A DNA stretch of 38,158 bases from Methanolacinia paynteri (lineage in GTDB: Archaea; Halobacteriota; Methanomicrobia; Methanomicrobiales; Methanomicrobiaceae): positions 1-38,158 of the forward strand of contig NZ_KN360929.1 of NCBI RefSeq assembly GCF_000784355.1. Reading direction: 5' to 3'. Within the stretch, counting starts at the first letter, position 1; the number at the start of each line of letters is the position of its first letter. A program made the translations under genes and the position numbers. The notes under the pieces are model-generated. The model saw only the letters and a program-made list of their open reading frames with translations. It did not search any database and was not told the DNA's origin. Shown here in pieces: positions 15,280-23,099 of this stretch.

Positions 15280-16146
15280 TCATTTGATTCCGGCCGGAAT
15301 ACCTGAACGATAGTGCCAGAACACAACCGCCAGCAGCACGTACGCAACAGGGCATGCCCACCCGAATTCACCGAGCATCATATCCGATGCAGGAGTTGAG
15401 ACGGTAAGCATCGGATAGAACTGCTGGATGAAATAGTTCCAGAAACCATGAAAGAGGATCGCCGTAATCACGCTCCCTGACTTCAGCCTCAGCCATGCAA
15501 GTATAAGGCCGGCACCCATGACGGAGGGAATGAATACGAGAACCGAATACCACAGCGGACCTGCACCGTTGTAAGTCGAGAAGAGTATCAGGGGAAAATG
15601 CCAGACTGTCCATATCGCACCGCTGATAAGCGCAAGTTCGGTAAATCCCATGAACTTTGCCATCTCGGGGACCAGGAGCCCTCTCCAGCCGATCTCCTCT
15701 CCTGCGGCAGCAAAGATATTGAGACAGAGTGAATAAGCAAAGGCCGGGATATACGCGAGACTGAGGATCGTCGATGCCATATAAGAATTGAATCCGGCAA
15801 TGCCCGACACCCAAGCGGCCCCGAAGATCAGCAGGCCGACTGCTACGGGAAGCCCGAACGCGATGACCTGCCATCTGTATTCCCCGATACAGAACCCGAA
15901 TCCTTTCAGGTTTCCCTGGAAATAATAACGGGTAATCAGCCCGGCAATACCCGGGCACCACATGGTGAATATGGTAGCCAGAACAAGACCCAATCGGTCT
16001 CCGGCAGAGGTGTATTTTGTAACAAAAATCCAGCCCACGACGCTCAAGGCAAACGCAAGAACCAGAAAGAATGCCACCTTTTTTCTCGCCGCCTTCTCAG
16101 GACTGTCCTTTTGATCCGGACAAAAGGTCCCGGATATACATTTCAT
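15280..16146 (-). CDS. CPBP-family intramembrane protease (CAAX-like)
   Basis: The 288-residue multi-pass membrane protein carries the family motifs in order: AAGEEIGWRGLL (EExxxR), WHFPLIL (second motif with His) and LFHGFWNYF (third). Members are Rce1-like glutamic proteases or have lost activity and serve in other roles. All key residues are present here. The frame extends upstream to 16317 but would overlap the divergent ribonuclease gene, so I chose the ATG at 16146. A TATA-like ATATAACA 22-30 bases ahead supports a leaderless start there. It stands alone; nothing nearby suggests its substrate. Confidence 0.82.
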   Translation of the reverse strand: MKCISGTFCPDQKDSPEKAARKKVAFFLVLAFALSVVGWIFVTKYTSAGDRLGLVLATIFTMWCPGIAGLITRYYFQGNLKGFGFCIGEYRWQVIAFGLPVAVGLLIFGAAWVSGIAGFNSYMASTILSLAYIPAFAYSLCLNIFAAAGEEIGWRGLLVPEMAKFMGFTELALISGAIWTVWHFPLILFSTYNGAGPLWYSVLVFIPSVMGAGLILAWLRLKSGSVITAILFHGFWNYFIQQFYPMLTVSTPASDMMLGEFGWACPVAYVLLAVVFWHYRSGIPAGIK

Positions 16147-16255
16147 ATTCCATAATTGCCGTTTTACTGTTATATCCTTTGCAGGAGGAGTGGCGGCATG
16201 TTTTGTCCGGTCAGTATTTAAGCCCTGAAACGAATCTCTTTGCAGTGACGGGAAA

Positions 16256-17731
16256 ATGAGCCGCAGGGTCAATCTTGAAGCAATTGCATACGAAACCATG
16301 GAGAGATACGGGTTCAATCCCTTCTATCCCGCAACGGTGATCAGGGAGACCGATTCGATCAAAAAGGATGACTGCGAAAACAATAGCAACAGCCTAGGAA
16401 TAAAAGATCTGAGACGTCTGATGTGGTCCTCGATCGACAACTACGACTCGATGGACCTCGACCAGATAGAATACTGCGAGAGAGGAGAAAACGGCGAGAT
16501 CAATGTAAAAGTCGCGATCGCTGACGTCGACATTTTTGTCCCCAAGAATTCGGAGACCGACAGGTTCGCGGCATTCAACGGTACTTCGGTCTATACGGGA
16601 GTAAAGACATTTCCGATGCTTCCCGACAGGCTCTCGAAAGGGATCTCGTCCCTTCTCCCCGACGACTGGCATTCGGCAATTGTAATAGAATACGCGGTCC
16701 TCCCCGACGGCTCGGTGAGATACGGGGAACTCTACAGGGCGCTTGTGGCAAACAGCGCCAAATTAATTTATGAAGAAGTCGGCGACTGGCTCGAAGGGAC
16801 CGGACCGGCGCCGGGGAATTTTGCAGAGATACCGGGCCTGGCAAAGCAGGTGAAGCTCCAGTACGAGGCAGCAAAGCGGCTGAAGGAATTCCGGAGAAGG
16901 AGCGGTTCTCTTGAATTGGAAACACCGGAGGCCGAGGTTGTTATGAACGGAAACCAGGTTGCGGATATTGTTGAGCAGAAACAGAACTCAGCCCGCAACC
17001 TGATCGAGGAGTTCATGGTCGCGGCCAACAAGACCATAACCGCTTTCCTGGAGAGGGCGGGAATCCCGATGATCCACCGGATCGTGAGAACGCCCAAGCA
17101 CTGGGACGGGATCGTATTCACAGCGATGGAGCTCGGCGAAAAACTCCCGGGCGAACCCGACGGGAAGGCGCTGTCGAAGTTTCTCATCCGGCAGAGGGAA
17201 TCCGATCCCGAACGGTTCCCGGATCTTTCGCTTACGATCGTCAAACTCATGGGCGCTGGCGAATACGTCGCCTTCAGGCCGGGAAAAGAGCCGGTCGGCC
17301 ATTTTGCTCTTGCGGTAAAGGACTACACGCACGGAACCGCCCCGAACAGGCGCTATGTAGATCTCGTCATACAGAGGCTCGTCAAGTCCGTTCTCGACGG
17401 AAAAAAGAGCCCGTACAAATACAGGGAGCTCGACGATCTCTCCGAATGGCTCTCCGAGAGGGACCAGATGGCAAAAAAGGCCGAGAGATTCATGCTTAAA
17501 GCTGCGGCAGGAGTTCTTCTTCAGACAAGTGTCGGCAGGATCTTCGATGCGATGGTTACCGGTGCATCACAGAAAGGGACATATGTGCGTATCCTCGATC
17601 CTCCTGTCGAAGGAAAGGTGGTTCAGGGCGGAGAGAAACTGTATGTAGGCGAGAAGGTGCAGGTCCGCCTGCTCTCCACCAGCCCGGAAAAAGGGTATAT
17701 AGACTTCGAGTATATCGGCGGCAGGAGATAA
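16256..17731 (+). CDS. RNB-family exoribonuclease (RNase II/R-like)
   Basis: The 491-residue protein has an RNB catalytic domain (about 50-370) and a C-terminal S1-like beta barrel (about 435-488, YVRILDPPVEGKVVQGG). RNB enzymes degrade RNA from the 3' end using metal ions held by four Asp. The motif here is SIDNYDSMDLDQ, so D61, D67 and D69 are kept but the fourth position is Gln70. The N-terminal cold-shock domains of RNase R are missing, so it is a short form. DRLSKGISSLLPD and later FMVAANKTITAFL fit the family. Two small paralogous genes follow on the same strand, each with its own TATA box. Confidence 0.88.
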   Translation: MSRRVNLEAIAYETMERYGFNPFYPATVIRETDSIKKDDCENNSNSLGIKDLRRLMWSSIDNYDSMDLDQIEYCERGENGEINVKVAIADVDIFVPKNSETDRFAAFNGTSVYTGVKTFPMLPDRLSKGISSLLPDDWHSAIVIEYAVLPDGSVRYGELYRALVANSAKLIYEEVGDWLEGTGPAPGNFAEIPGLAKQVKLQYEAAKRLKEFRRRSGSLELETPEAEVVMNGNQVADIVEQKQNSARNLIEEFMVAANKTITAFLERAGIPMIHRIVRTPKHWDGIVFTAMELGEKLPGEPDGKALSKFLIRQRESDPERFPDLSLTIVKLMGAGEYVAFRPGKEPVGHFALAVKDYTHGTAPNRRYVDLVIQRLVKSVLDGKKSPYKYRELDDLSEWLSERDQMAKKAERFMLKAAAGVLLQTSVGRIFDAMVTGASQKGTYVRILDPPVEGKVVQGGEKLYVGEKVQVRLLSTSPEKGYIDFEYIGGRR

Positions 17732-17749
17732 CGAATTTCAGAAAATTAG

Positions 17750-17756
17750 TTATATC
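17750..17756 (+). promoter_or_regulatory. TATA box for the small gene at 17777
   Basis: TTATATC sits 21-27 bases before the ATG, so the transcript is probably leaderless. No ribosome binding site is seen in CCCCTTATCTCGATCT. Confidence 0.45.
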
Positions 17757-17776
17757 ATCTCCCCTTATCTCGATCT

Positions 17777-18004
17777 ATGAAAACGATATTAAGGACAACC
17801 CAGGGCGATAACGGAATTCTTGTTATCTGGCTTTCCGGAGACGATGCCGAATCGAAGCTGTTTTTATACGAAAAACTCGTTGAGATGAATATCAACATCG
17901 GCGATCTGCTCAATCACCCGGAATATTACGGTGTGACCGACGACGGGTCGGAAGTAAAGAGAACCGACTTCTGCATGCCCGAACTCCATGATAAATGCGA
18001 GTAA
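17777..18004 (+). CDS. Small protein, tandem paralogue 1
   Basis: The protein has 75 residues, with no signal, membrane helix or family I recognise. It is acidic, and its C-terminal half aligns with the next protein: KLFLYEKLVEMNINIGDLLNHPEYYGV here against ELFSYENLIDMRINALDLLDNPLFYSF there. The shared pattern is LF-YE-L--M-IN--DLL--P-FY followed by an Arg and KRT/VKT. The C-terminus carries two Cys (FCMPELHDKCE). It starts 45 bases after the ribonuclease stop, with a TATA-like box ahead, so it has its own promoter. The pairing with an exonuclease may matter but is not evidence of function. Confidence 0.65.
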   Translation: MKTILRTTQGDNGILVIWLSGDDAESKLFLYEKLVEMNINIGDLLNHPEYYGVTDDGSEVKRTDFCMPELHDKCE

Positions 18005-18008
18005 CGGA

Positions 18009-18018
18009 TAATATTATA
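18009..18018 (+). promoter_or_regulatory. TATA box for the small gene at 18043
   Basis: ATATTATA within 18009-18018 lies 25-34 bases before the ATG at 18043. It falls right after the stop of the first small gene. This again points to a leaderless, separately started transcript. Confidence 0.45.
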
Positions 18019-18042
18019 ATCCGTAAAAGGCAAGATCCAACT

Positions 18043-18249
18043 ATGGAACAGATAATCGATGCACGGAAGAGCTTCAACGGGATACAGGTAACATACGCCA
18101 CCGATGAAGAAATCGGCAACGCCGGCACAGAGCTTTTCTCCTATGAAAACCTCATCGACATGCGTATAAATGCCCTGGATCTGCTTGACAACCCGCTATT
18201 TTACTCATTCGATCCTATCGGCCCACGCATAGTCAAAACGGTCGAATAA
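18043..18249 (+). CDS. Small protein, tandem paralogue 2
   Basis: The 68-residue protein is homologous to the one just before it (see the shared LF-YE-L--M-IN--DLL--P-FY pattern). The N-termini differ: MEQIIDARKSFNGIQVTYAT here. I start at the ATG at 18043 rather than the earlier ATG at 17995. The later start has a TATA box at the right distance, and the extra residues would read through that box. No known domain is seen. The two could form a heterodimer, like many small paired proteins, but that is inference. Confidence 0.65.
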   Translation: MEQIIDARKSFNGIQVTYATDEEIGNAGTELFSYENLIDMRINALDLLDNPLFYSFDPIGPRIVKTVE

Positions 18250-18390
18250 AAATTAAATTGAAAACAAAGTCGACATCAGCGGGTATATTCCCGGGGAGTG
18301 GGATTCTGACGGCCGTTCTATCGTAACTTATATCAAACCGCCACTTTTTTTCCTTACAAAGACAATCGATATAATAAATTATTTCATGTC

Positions 18391-18412
18391 GCTCTGCTTC
18401 ATAGTGCAGAGC
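18391..18412 (+). promoter_or_regulatory. Hairpin in the leader of the polyamine operon
   Basis: GCTCTGC (18391-18397) and GCAGAGC (18406-18412) pair perfectly around an 8-base loop. They lie between a TATA-like GATATAATAAATTATT (from 18368) and the GGAG ribosome binding site at 18422. It would be near the 5' end of the mRNA and could affect translation. Confidence 0.4.
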
Positions 18413-18432
18413 TGGTCATATGGAGTTGATAA

Positions 18433-19620
18433 ATGCACAAAGTCCTTATAATCGGTGCCGGCGGTGTAGGCAGCGTTGTGGTTCATAAATGCGCCACACA
18501 GCCGGATGTTTTTAGTGAAATAACCCTTGCAAGCAGAACTTGTGAAAAATGTATCGAAATTGCAGAATCCGTCAGGAAACGAACCGGACAAAAGATCCGA
18601 ATCGAGAAGGTCGATGCGGACAGCGTCGATGAACTGATCGGACTGATATCGAAGACAAATCCTTCTATTGTTATCAATACCGCACTTCCCTATCAGGATC
18701 TTACTATTATGGAGGCCTGCCTGAAGACCGGAGTTTCATATCTCGATACTGCAAATTACGAGCCTCCTGAAGAGGCGAAATTCGAATACAGCTGGCAATG
18801 GGCATACCAGGAACAGTTCACCGAAAAAGGGCTTACTGCAATACTCGGATGCGGATTCGATCCCGGTGTAACGAATATATTCTGTGCATATGCGAGAGAC
18901 AAAATATTCGACACTATTGAATATATCGACATTATAGACTGCAATGCCGGCGATCACGGCCATCCATTCGCAACGAACTTCAACCCCGAGATTAATATCC
19001 GCGAAGTTACACAGAAAGGAAAATACTGGGAAAACGGCGAGTGGAAGTATATCGAACCGCTCTCCGAATCGATGATAATAGACTTTCCCGAGGTGGGGGA
19101 GAAAAAGGCGTACCTGCTCTATCATGAAGAGGAGGAGTCCCTTGTCAAAAATATTCCTGGCTTAAAGAAGATCAGGTTCTGGATGACGTTCTCCGACGAA
19201 TACCTGACCCATCTCCGCGTCCTCGAAAATGTCGGGATGACCGGGATAGAGCCGGTGGAGTTCGAGGGGCACAAGATAATTCCGCTCAAATTCCTGAAAG
19301 CGCTCCTTCCCGATCCATCGTCCCTTTCCGAAGGCTATACCGGAAAGACGAGCATAGGTTGCATCATCGAGGGGCTCAAAGACGGAAAGAGGATCAGGAA
19401 GATGATCTACAACGTCTGCGAGCATGAAAAAGCACACGACGAAGTAGGGGCACAGGCGGTGAGCTACACTACAGGAGTGCCGGCGGCACTCGGTGCAGAG
19501 ATGTTCCTACGCGGGATCTGGAACAAACCCGGCGTCTGGAACGTGGAGCAGTTTGACCCTGTTCCTTTCCTTGAAAAGCTTGGAGAAAGAGGGCTACCCT
19601 GGAAGATTACGGACCTTTAA
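18433..19620 (+). CDS. Carboxynorspermidine/carboxyspermidine synthase (saccharopine dehydrogenase family)
   Basis: The 395-residue enzyme begins with a Rossmann NAD(P)-binding site, VLIIGAGGVGSVV, and continues with the saccharopine-dehydrogenase-like pattern SIVINTALPYQDLTIMEACLKTGVSYLDTANYE. In this subfamily the enzyme joins aspartate semialdehyde to a diamine (diaminopropane or putrescine) with reduction, making carboxynorspermidine or carboxyspermidine. The next gene, three bases on, is the matching decarboxylase. That makes this assignment much stronger than lysine biosynthesis. Which diamine is used cannot be read from the sequence. A GGAG ribosome binding site lies before the ATG. 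Confidence 0.88.
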   Translation: MHKVLIIGAGGVGSVVVHKCATQPDVFSEITLASRTCEKCIEIAESVRKRTGQKIRIEKVDADSVDELIGLISKTNPSIVINTALPYQDLTIMEACLKTGVSYLDTANYEPPEEAKFEYSWQWAYQEQFTEKGLTAILGCGFDPGVTNIFCAYARDKIFDTIEYIDIIDCNAGDHGHPFATNFNPEINIREVTQKGKYWENGEWKYIEPLSESMIIDFPEVGEKKAYLLYHEEEESLVKNIPGLKKIRFWMTFSDEYLTHLRVLENVGMTGIEPVEFEGHKIIPLKFLKALLPDPSSLSEGYTGKTSIGCIIEGLKDGKRIRKMIYNVCEHEKAHDEVGAQAVSYTTGVPAALGAEMFLRGIWNKPGVWNVEQFDPVPFLEKLGERGLPWKITDL

Positions 19621-19623
19621 AAA

Positions 19624-20802
19624 ATGAAGAGCAAGATCGATCTAAGACACGAAAGGTCCGGGGTACTGCCGGATCTCTCCGGGATAAAGACGCCGTGCTA
19701 CCTTCTCGACCTCTCGGCACTGAAGAGCAACGGCGAGATCATCTCGGAGGTTGCGAAGGAGAGCGGAGGAAAGGCACTCCTTGCACTGAAGGCATTTGCG
19801 GCATGGCCGGTCTTCCCGGAGATCAGCAGTTATTATTCGGGTACATGTTCTAGCTCTCTCGACGAGACGAGACTCGGCTTCGAGGAGTTCGGCGGAGAGG
19901 TGCATGCATTTTCGCCGGCATACAAGGACTGCGAGATTGAAGAATATATCAGGATGTGCTCGCACCTCTCATTCAACTCGCTTTCACAGTGGGAGAGGCA
20001 TAAGCGAACGATCCTCGATTCTGAGAAGAAGGTCTCCTGCGGGCTTAGGGTGAACCCGGAGCACTGCGAGGTAGAGACCGCGATATACAACCCGTGCAGG
20101 CCGGGATCGAGACTCGGGATCAGGGCGGGCGAGTTGGAAAAATTCGATTTCGAAGGGATCGAAGGGCTTCATTTCCATGCACTCTGCGAGAACAACGCCG
20201 ATGCACTCGAAAGAACGCTCGATGCATTTGAGGAGAGATTTGCACGCTATCTCGACGGGATGAAATGGGTAAACTTCGGAGGCGGGCATCATATTACAAG
20301 AAAGGATTACGATACCCAACTCCTCGTCGATCTGATAAAAGAGTTCAGAAAGAGATGGGGATGCGATGTCTATATCGAACCCGGCGAGGCCTGTGCACTT
20401 AACGCAGGGTGGCTGATCTCGGAGGTCGTCGATATCAAGGACAACGACGGAATGATCGCAATAGTGGACGCATCCGCAACTGCTCATATGCCGGACGTTT
20501 TGGAGATGCCCTACCGCCCGTATATCGTCGGGTCGGGAAAGCCGGGAAAGAAGAAATACACCTACAGGCTCGGCGGCCCGAGCTGCCTTTCCGGCGATGA
20601 CATAGGGACCTATTCCTTCGACTGCGAACTGAAGCCAGGCGACAAGCTGGCGTTCACCGACATGGCGCACTATACGATGGTGAAGAACACCACGTTCAAC
20701 GGGATCAGGCTCCCGGACATTCTTCTATGGGACCCAGAGAAAGACTCGATCGAAGTTCTCCGAACCTTCGGGTACGAGGACTTCAAATCGAGACTCGGAT
20801 AA
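19624..20802 (+). CDS. nspC: Carboxynorspermidine/carboxyspermidine decarboxylase
   Basis: The 392-residue PLP enzyme has an alanine-racemase fold. The likely cofactor lysine is K56 in ALLALKAFAAWPVF. Other family marks are TCSSSLDETRLG, LRVNPEH, HFHALCENN, the phosphate-binding NFGGGHHITR and EPGEACALNAGWL. It removes CO2 from carboxy(nor)spermidine to give (nor)spermidine, completing the pathway started by the preceding gene. It is co-transcribed with that gene. This route makes spermidine-type polyamines without decarboxylated S-adenosylmethionine, so it produces no methylthioadenosine. Confidence 0.92.
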   Translation: MKSKIDLRHERSGVLPDLSGIKTPCYLLDLSALKSNGEIISEVAKESGGKALLALKAFAAWPVFPEISSYYSGTCSSSLDETRLGFEEFGGEVHAFSPAYKDCEIEEYIRMCSHLSFNSLSQWERHKRTILDSEKKVSCGLRVNPEHCEVETAIYNPCRPGSRLGIRAGELEKFDFEGIEGLHFHALCENNADALERTLDAFEERFARYLDGMKWVNFGGGHHITRKDYDTQLLVDLIKEFRKRWGCDVYIEPGEACALNAGWLISEVVDIKDNDGMIAIVDASATAHMPDVLEMPYRPYIVGSGKPGKKKYTYRLGGPSCLSGDDIGTYSFDCELKPGDKLAFTDMAHYTMVKNTTFNGIRLPDILLWDPEKDSIEVLRTFGYEDFKSRLG

Positions 20803-20872
20803 ACCTCTTTTTTTGCCGCAATAAAAATACAGATAGACAGGGATGAGACAATAGTCCGTAAAGGCTTGGATC

Positions 20873-21712
20873 ATGCCGCCGTTTGAAGCCGGGGATGTCA
20901 AAAGATATGCCGTCTTCGTCGTACTCACAGCCGTTGCGGTTATCATCTCAGCCTACGCCGTATTTCTCCTTCAGAATATCCTGATAATATTTCCTGCAGA
21001 CCATCCGCTCCCCCTCGCAGTCGCAACAGAGATCTCGTTGCTGGTTCCGGTAATGATTGTTCTTTTGTGGAAATACTTAATGACAGGAAAAGGAATCCTT
21101 CAGTTGGCAGGAGTCATTATAATCTTGTGGCTCGCCCCGCAGGTCACTTTTGTACTCGACGTTGAAGCGGAATACGGAGCGGTCAAGGAAGATTACAGGA
21201 TATTTGCCGAAGAGCGGCTCGATGCCGCAAACGATCAATCAGCTGTCGCATGGAACATATCGAAAAGATATCTCGATTCATTTTCATCCTCGGGAAACGA
21301 CATCAGGAGCCCTGTTCCGGTGCGGAGCATATTTCCCGGAAACGGTGTGTATGCGTTTCACCTGCTGTTGTATCATTATCTCTTCGATATGAACGGCCTC
21401 GAAAAGCTGACCGCAGTTGACGGCAGAGGAAACTGCAGCGAATATGCCGTGGCCGTTGCATTCCTCGTGAACAGGACGATGAATCTCCCGGCACGGTTCG
21501 TGATCATGTACGGCTACGATCATAAGTTCGCGGAGGCACTGACGGAAGACGGATGGATAATTCTCGACCCATTAAAAACAACATCGGACAGGCCGGTCGG
21601 GGCGGAGGAATATGCAGAATATCTCGGGAGTTCAAAACCGGCGATATACGAGCAGGTAACAGGGATCATTTCGGTGGACGGGGAGAATCTCTCATCGGCT
21701 CACGGCTTCTGA
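20873..21712 (+). CDS. Membrane-anchored transglutaminase-like protein
   Basis: The 279-residue protein has three N-terminal membrane helices (about 13-38, 48-66 and 74-94). A transglutaminase-like domain follows with the expected catalytic trio in order: Cys in GRGNCSEYAVA, His in GYDHKFAEAL and Asp in WIILDP. Archaeal members are thought to be peptidases or cross-linking enzymes acting outside the cell, and most are untested. The first residues (MPPFEAGDVKRYAV) are soluble. No strong ribosome binding site is present. It lies 70 bases after the decarboxylase gene and converges on the methyltransferase gene. Its function is otherwise unknown. Confidence 0.78.
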   Translation: MPPFEAGDVKRYAVFVVLTAVAVIISAYAVFLLQNILIIFPADHPLPLAVATEISLLVPVMIVLLWKYLMTGKGILQLAGVIIILWLAPQVTFVLDVEAEYGAVKEDYRIFAEERLDAANDQSAVAWNISKRYLDSFSSSGNDIRSPVPVRSIFPGNGVYAFHLLLYHYLFDMNGLEKLTAVDGRGNCSEYAVAVAFLVNRTMNLPARFVIMYGYDHKFAEALTEDGWIILDPLKTTSDRPVGAEEYAEYLGSSKPAIYEQVTGIISVDGENLSSAHGF

Positions 21713-21721
21713 TCTCTCCTT

Positions 21722-22522
21722 TCAGATCTTCCGGAGATCGAAAACCCATCTCGCGACACCCTTCGCAACGTTGCCGCAACGGCGGACGGAGATTGACTCC
21801 AGGCCGGATCTTTCATACGACTCACTCAGCCCTTCGATCTCGGAAGGTCTTTTGAATGTATAAAAATGAATGAATCCGCCTTTCTTCACGCAGGACGCGG
21901 AAAGGGGCAGGGATTCGTCAAACCCGTAGGGGGCTGGGACGATTGCACGATCGAATTCCTTCGAAAACACATTTGGAATATCATGTACATCCCCGCGGAC
22001 AATCTCAAGGCTCCCGCTGACATCGTTTAACTCCACGTTCTTCCCGAGCCACCCGCAGGCGGCCGGGTTCATCTCAAATGCGTAAACTTTCGCACCCCTC
22101 TTTGCAGGCGAGATCGCGAACGGCCCGACCCCGGCAAATGGGACCAAAACACTCTCGTTTCCGTTTACCATCCCGGCAACCCGCATCCGTTCGGTGCAAA
22201 GCCGCGGGTTGAAGAACGAATCCTTAAGATCCACCATATAAGAAAATCCCGACTCCCTGTGAACGGTAACAGTCCGAGGATCGCCATAGATCACCTCAAA
22301 GCCGGGGACCCTGAAGTCGCTCCCGGCGGAAGCCGTACGGTTGAGAACGGTCCTGACATTCTTTCTCTTCCCGGCAATATAAGAGACAATTTCGCTGTAA
22401 TAATCTTCATATTCAGCAGGTATGTTTACGACCGCAATATCCCCTATTACATCGAATCCCGCGGGAATTCCTTCCGGAAGGCAGGGGTTGCCGCTGCATT
22501 TTCCTCTCTTCTGCCGGGGCAT
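21722..22522 (-). CDS. Trm5/TYW2-family tRNA methyltransferase-like protein
   Basis: The 266-residue protein belongs to the COG2520 class of S-adenosylmethionine-dependent enzymes. Family marks are FDVIGDIAVVNIP at the N-terminal domain, DLKDSFFNPRLCTER, the SAM-binding VLVPFAGVGPFAI, and FEMNPAACGWLGKN. Trm5 makes m1G37 in tRNA, and relatives act in wyosine synthesis. The usual NLP motif after the FDR is replaced by VPAPYGFDE, so it may be a side branch with another substrate. The ATG at 22564 would add 14 residues (MLLIPNSRYYTIYI). I chose 22522 because the added stretch overlaps TATA-like sequence, but this is not settled. Confidence 0.78.
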   Translation of the reverse strand: MPRQKRGKCSGNPCLPEGIPAGFDVIGDIAVVNIPAEYEDYYSEIVSYIAGKRKNVRTVLNRTASAGSDFRVPGFEVIYGDPRTVTVHRESGFSYMVDLKDSFFNPRLCTERMRVAGMVNGNESVLVPFAGVGPFAISPAKRGAKVYAFEMNPAACGWLGKNVELNDVSGSLEIVRGDVHDIPNVFSKEFDRAIVPAPYGFDESLPLSASCVKKGGFIHFYTFKRPSEIEGLSESYERSGLESISVRRCGNVAKGVARWVFDLRKI

Positions 22523-22621
22523 GATATATATCGTATAATATCTTGAATTCGGGATTAGTAACATTTTCCGGATAAAAAAGGCAATTATGATATACAGCCG
22601 CGACCGATAAAGGGAGTACAG

Positions 22622-23074
22622 ATGGAGAAGAAAGTTCTAAAATACATTACCGACATCGAGGTCGTGATCTATCTCGCCCTCATGGTCATCCTGATGGTTA
22701 TCCTCATCTTTTCAACCCTTGAACTCGCTTATCTGATAATAGATGCATTGTTCTTTGACGATACGATGTTAAAGCTCGAAACAAAGGGAATTCTTGCCTC
22801 ATTCGAGTTCTTCCTCTTAATCCTCATCGGCCTCGAGCTCATGGAGACGATAAAATCGTTCCTCGAGACACGAAAGATACAGGTAGAGATCGTTATCATA
22901 CTTGCAATAATCGCCGTCGCAAGAAAGATCATCATAATAGACCCGATGACAATCTCGAACGATATTCTTCTTGGAATAGGTGTGGTCATATTCGCACTGA
23001 CAGCCGGTTATTTCTTCATAAAAAAGGCCGATTCATTGACTCCGGAACGTGCAGCAGAACCAAAAAAAGAATAA
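22622..23074 (+). CDS. PsiE-family membrane protein
   Basis: The 150-residue protein has four membrane helices, at about 14-42, 60-80, 86-106 and 110-132. The conserved stretch LIGLELMETIKSFLETRKIQVEIVIILAIIAVARKIIIID matches the PsiE (phosphate-starvation-inducible) family. The role of PsiE is unknown even in bacteria. GGGAG before the ATG is a good ribosome binding site. It converges on manC with a T-rich gap. PiT and DUF47 genes elsewhere in the window also deal with phosphate, but there is no direct link. Confidence 0.85.
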   Translation: MEKKVLKYITDIEVVIYLALMVILMVILIFSTLELAYLIIDALFFDDTMLKLETKGILASFEFFLLILIGLELMETIKSFLETRKIQVEIVIILAIIAVARKIIIIDPMTISNDILLGIGVVIFALTAGYFFIKKADSLTPERAAEPKKE

Positions 23075-23099
23075 TTAATTTTTTTATTTTATATTTTTT
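23075..23099. terminator. T/A-rich stretch between convergent genes
   Basis: The 25 bases between the stops of psiE and manC read as a nearly pure A/T tract with runs of seven T. Archaeal polymerase stops at such T tracts, so this may end transcription of psiE. The minus strand is less T-rich. Confidence 0.45.
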
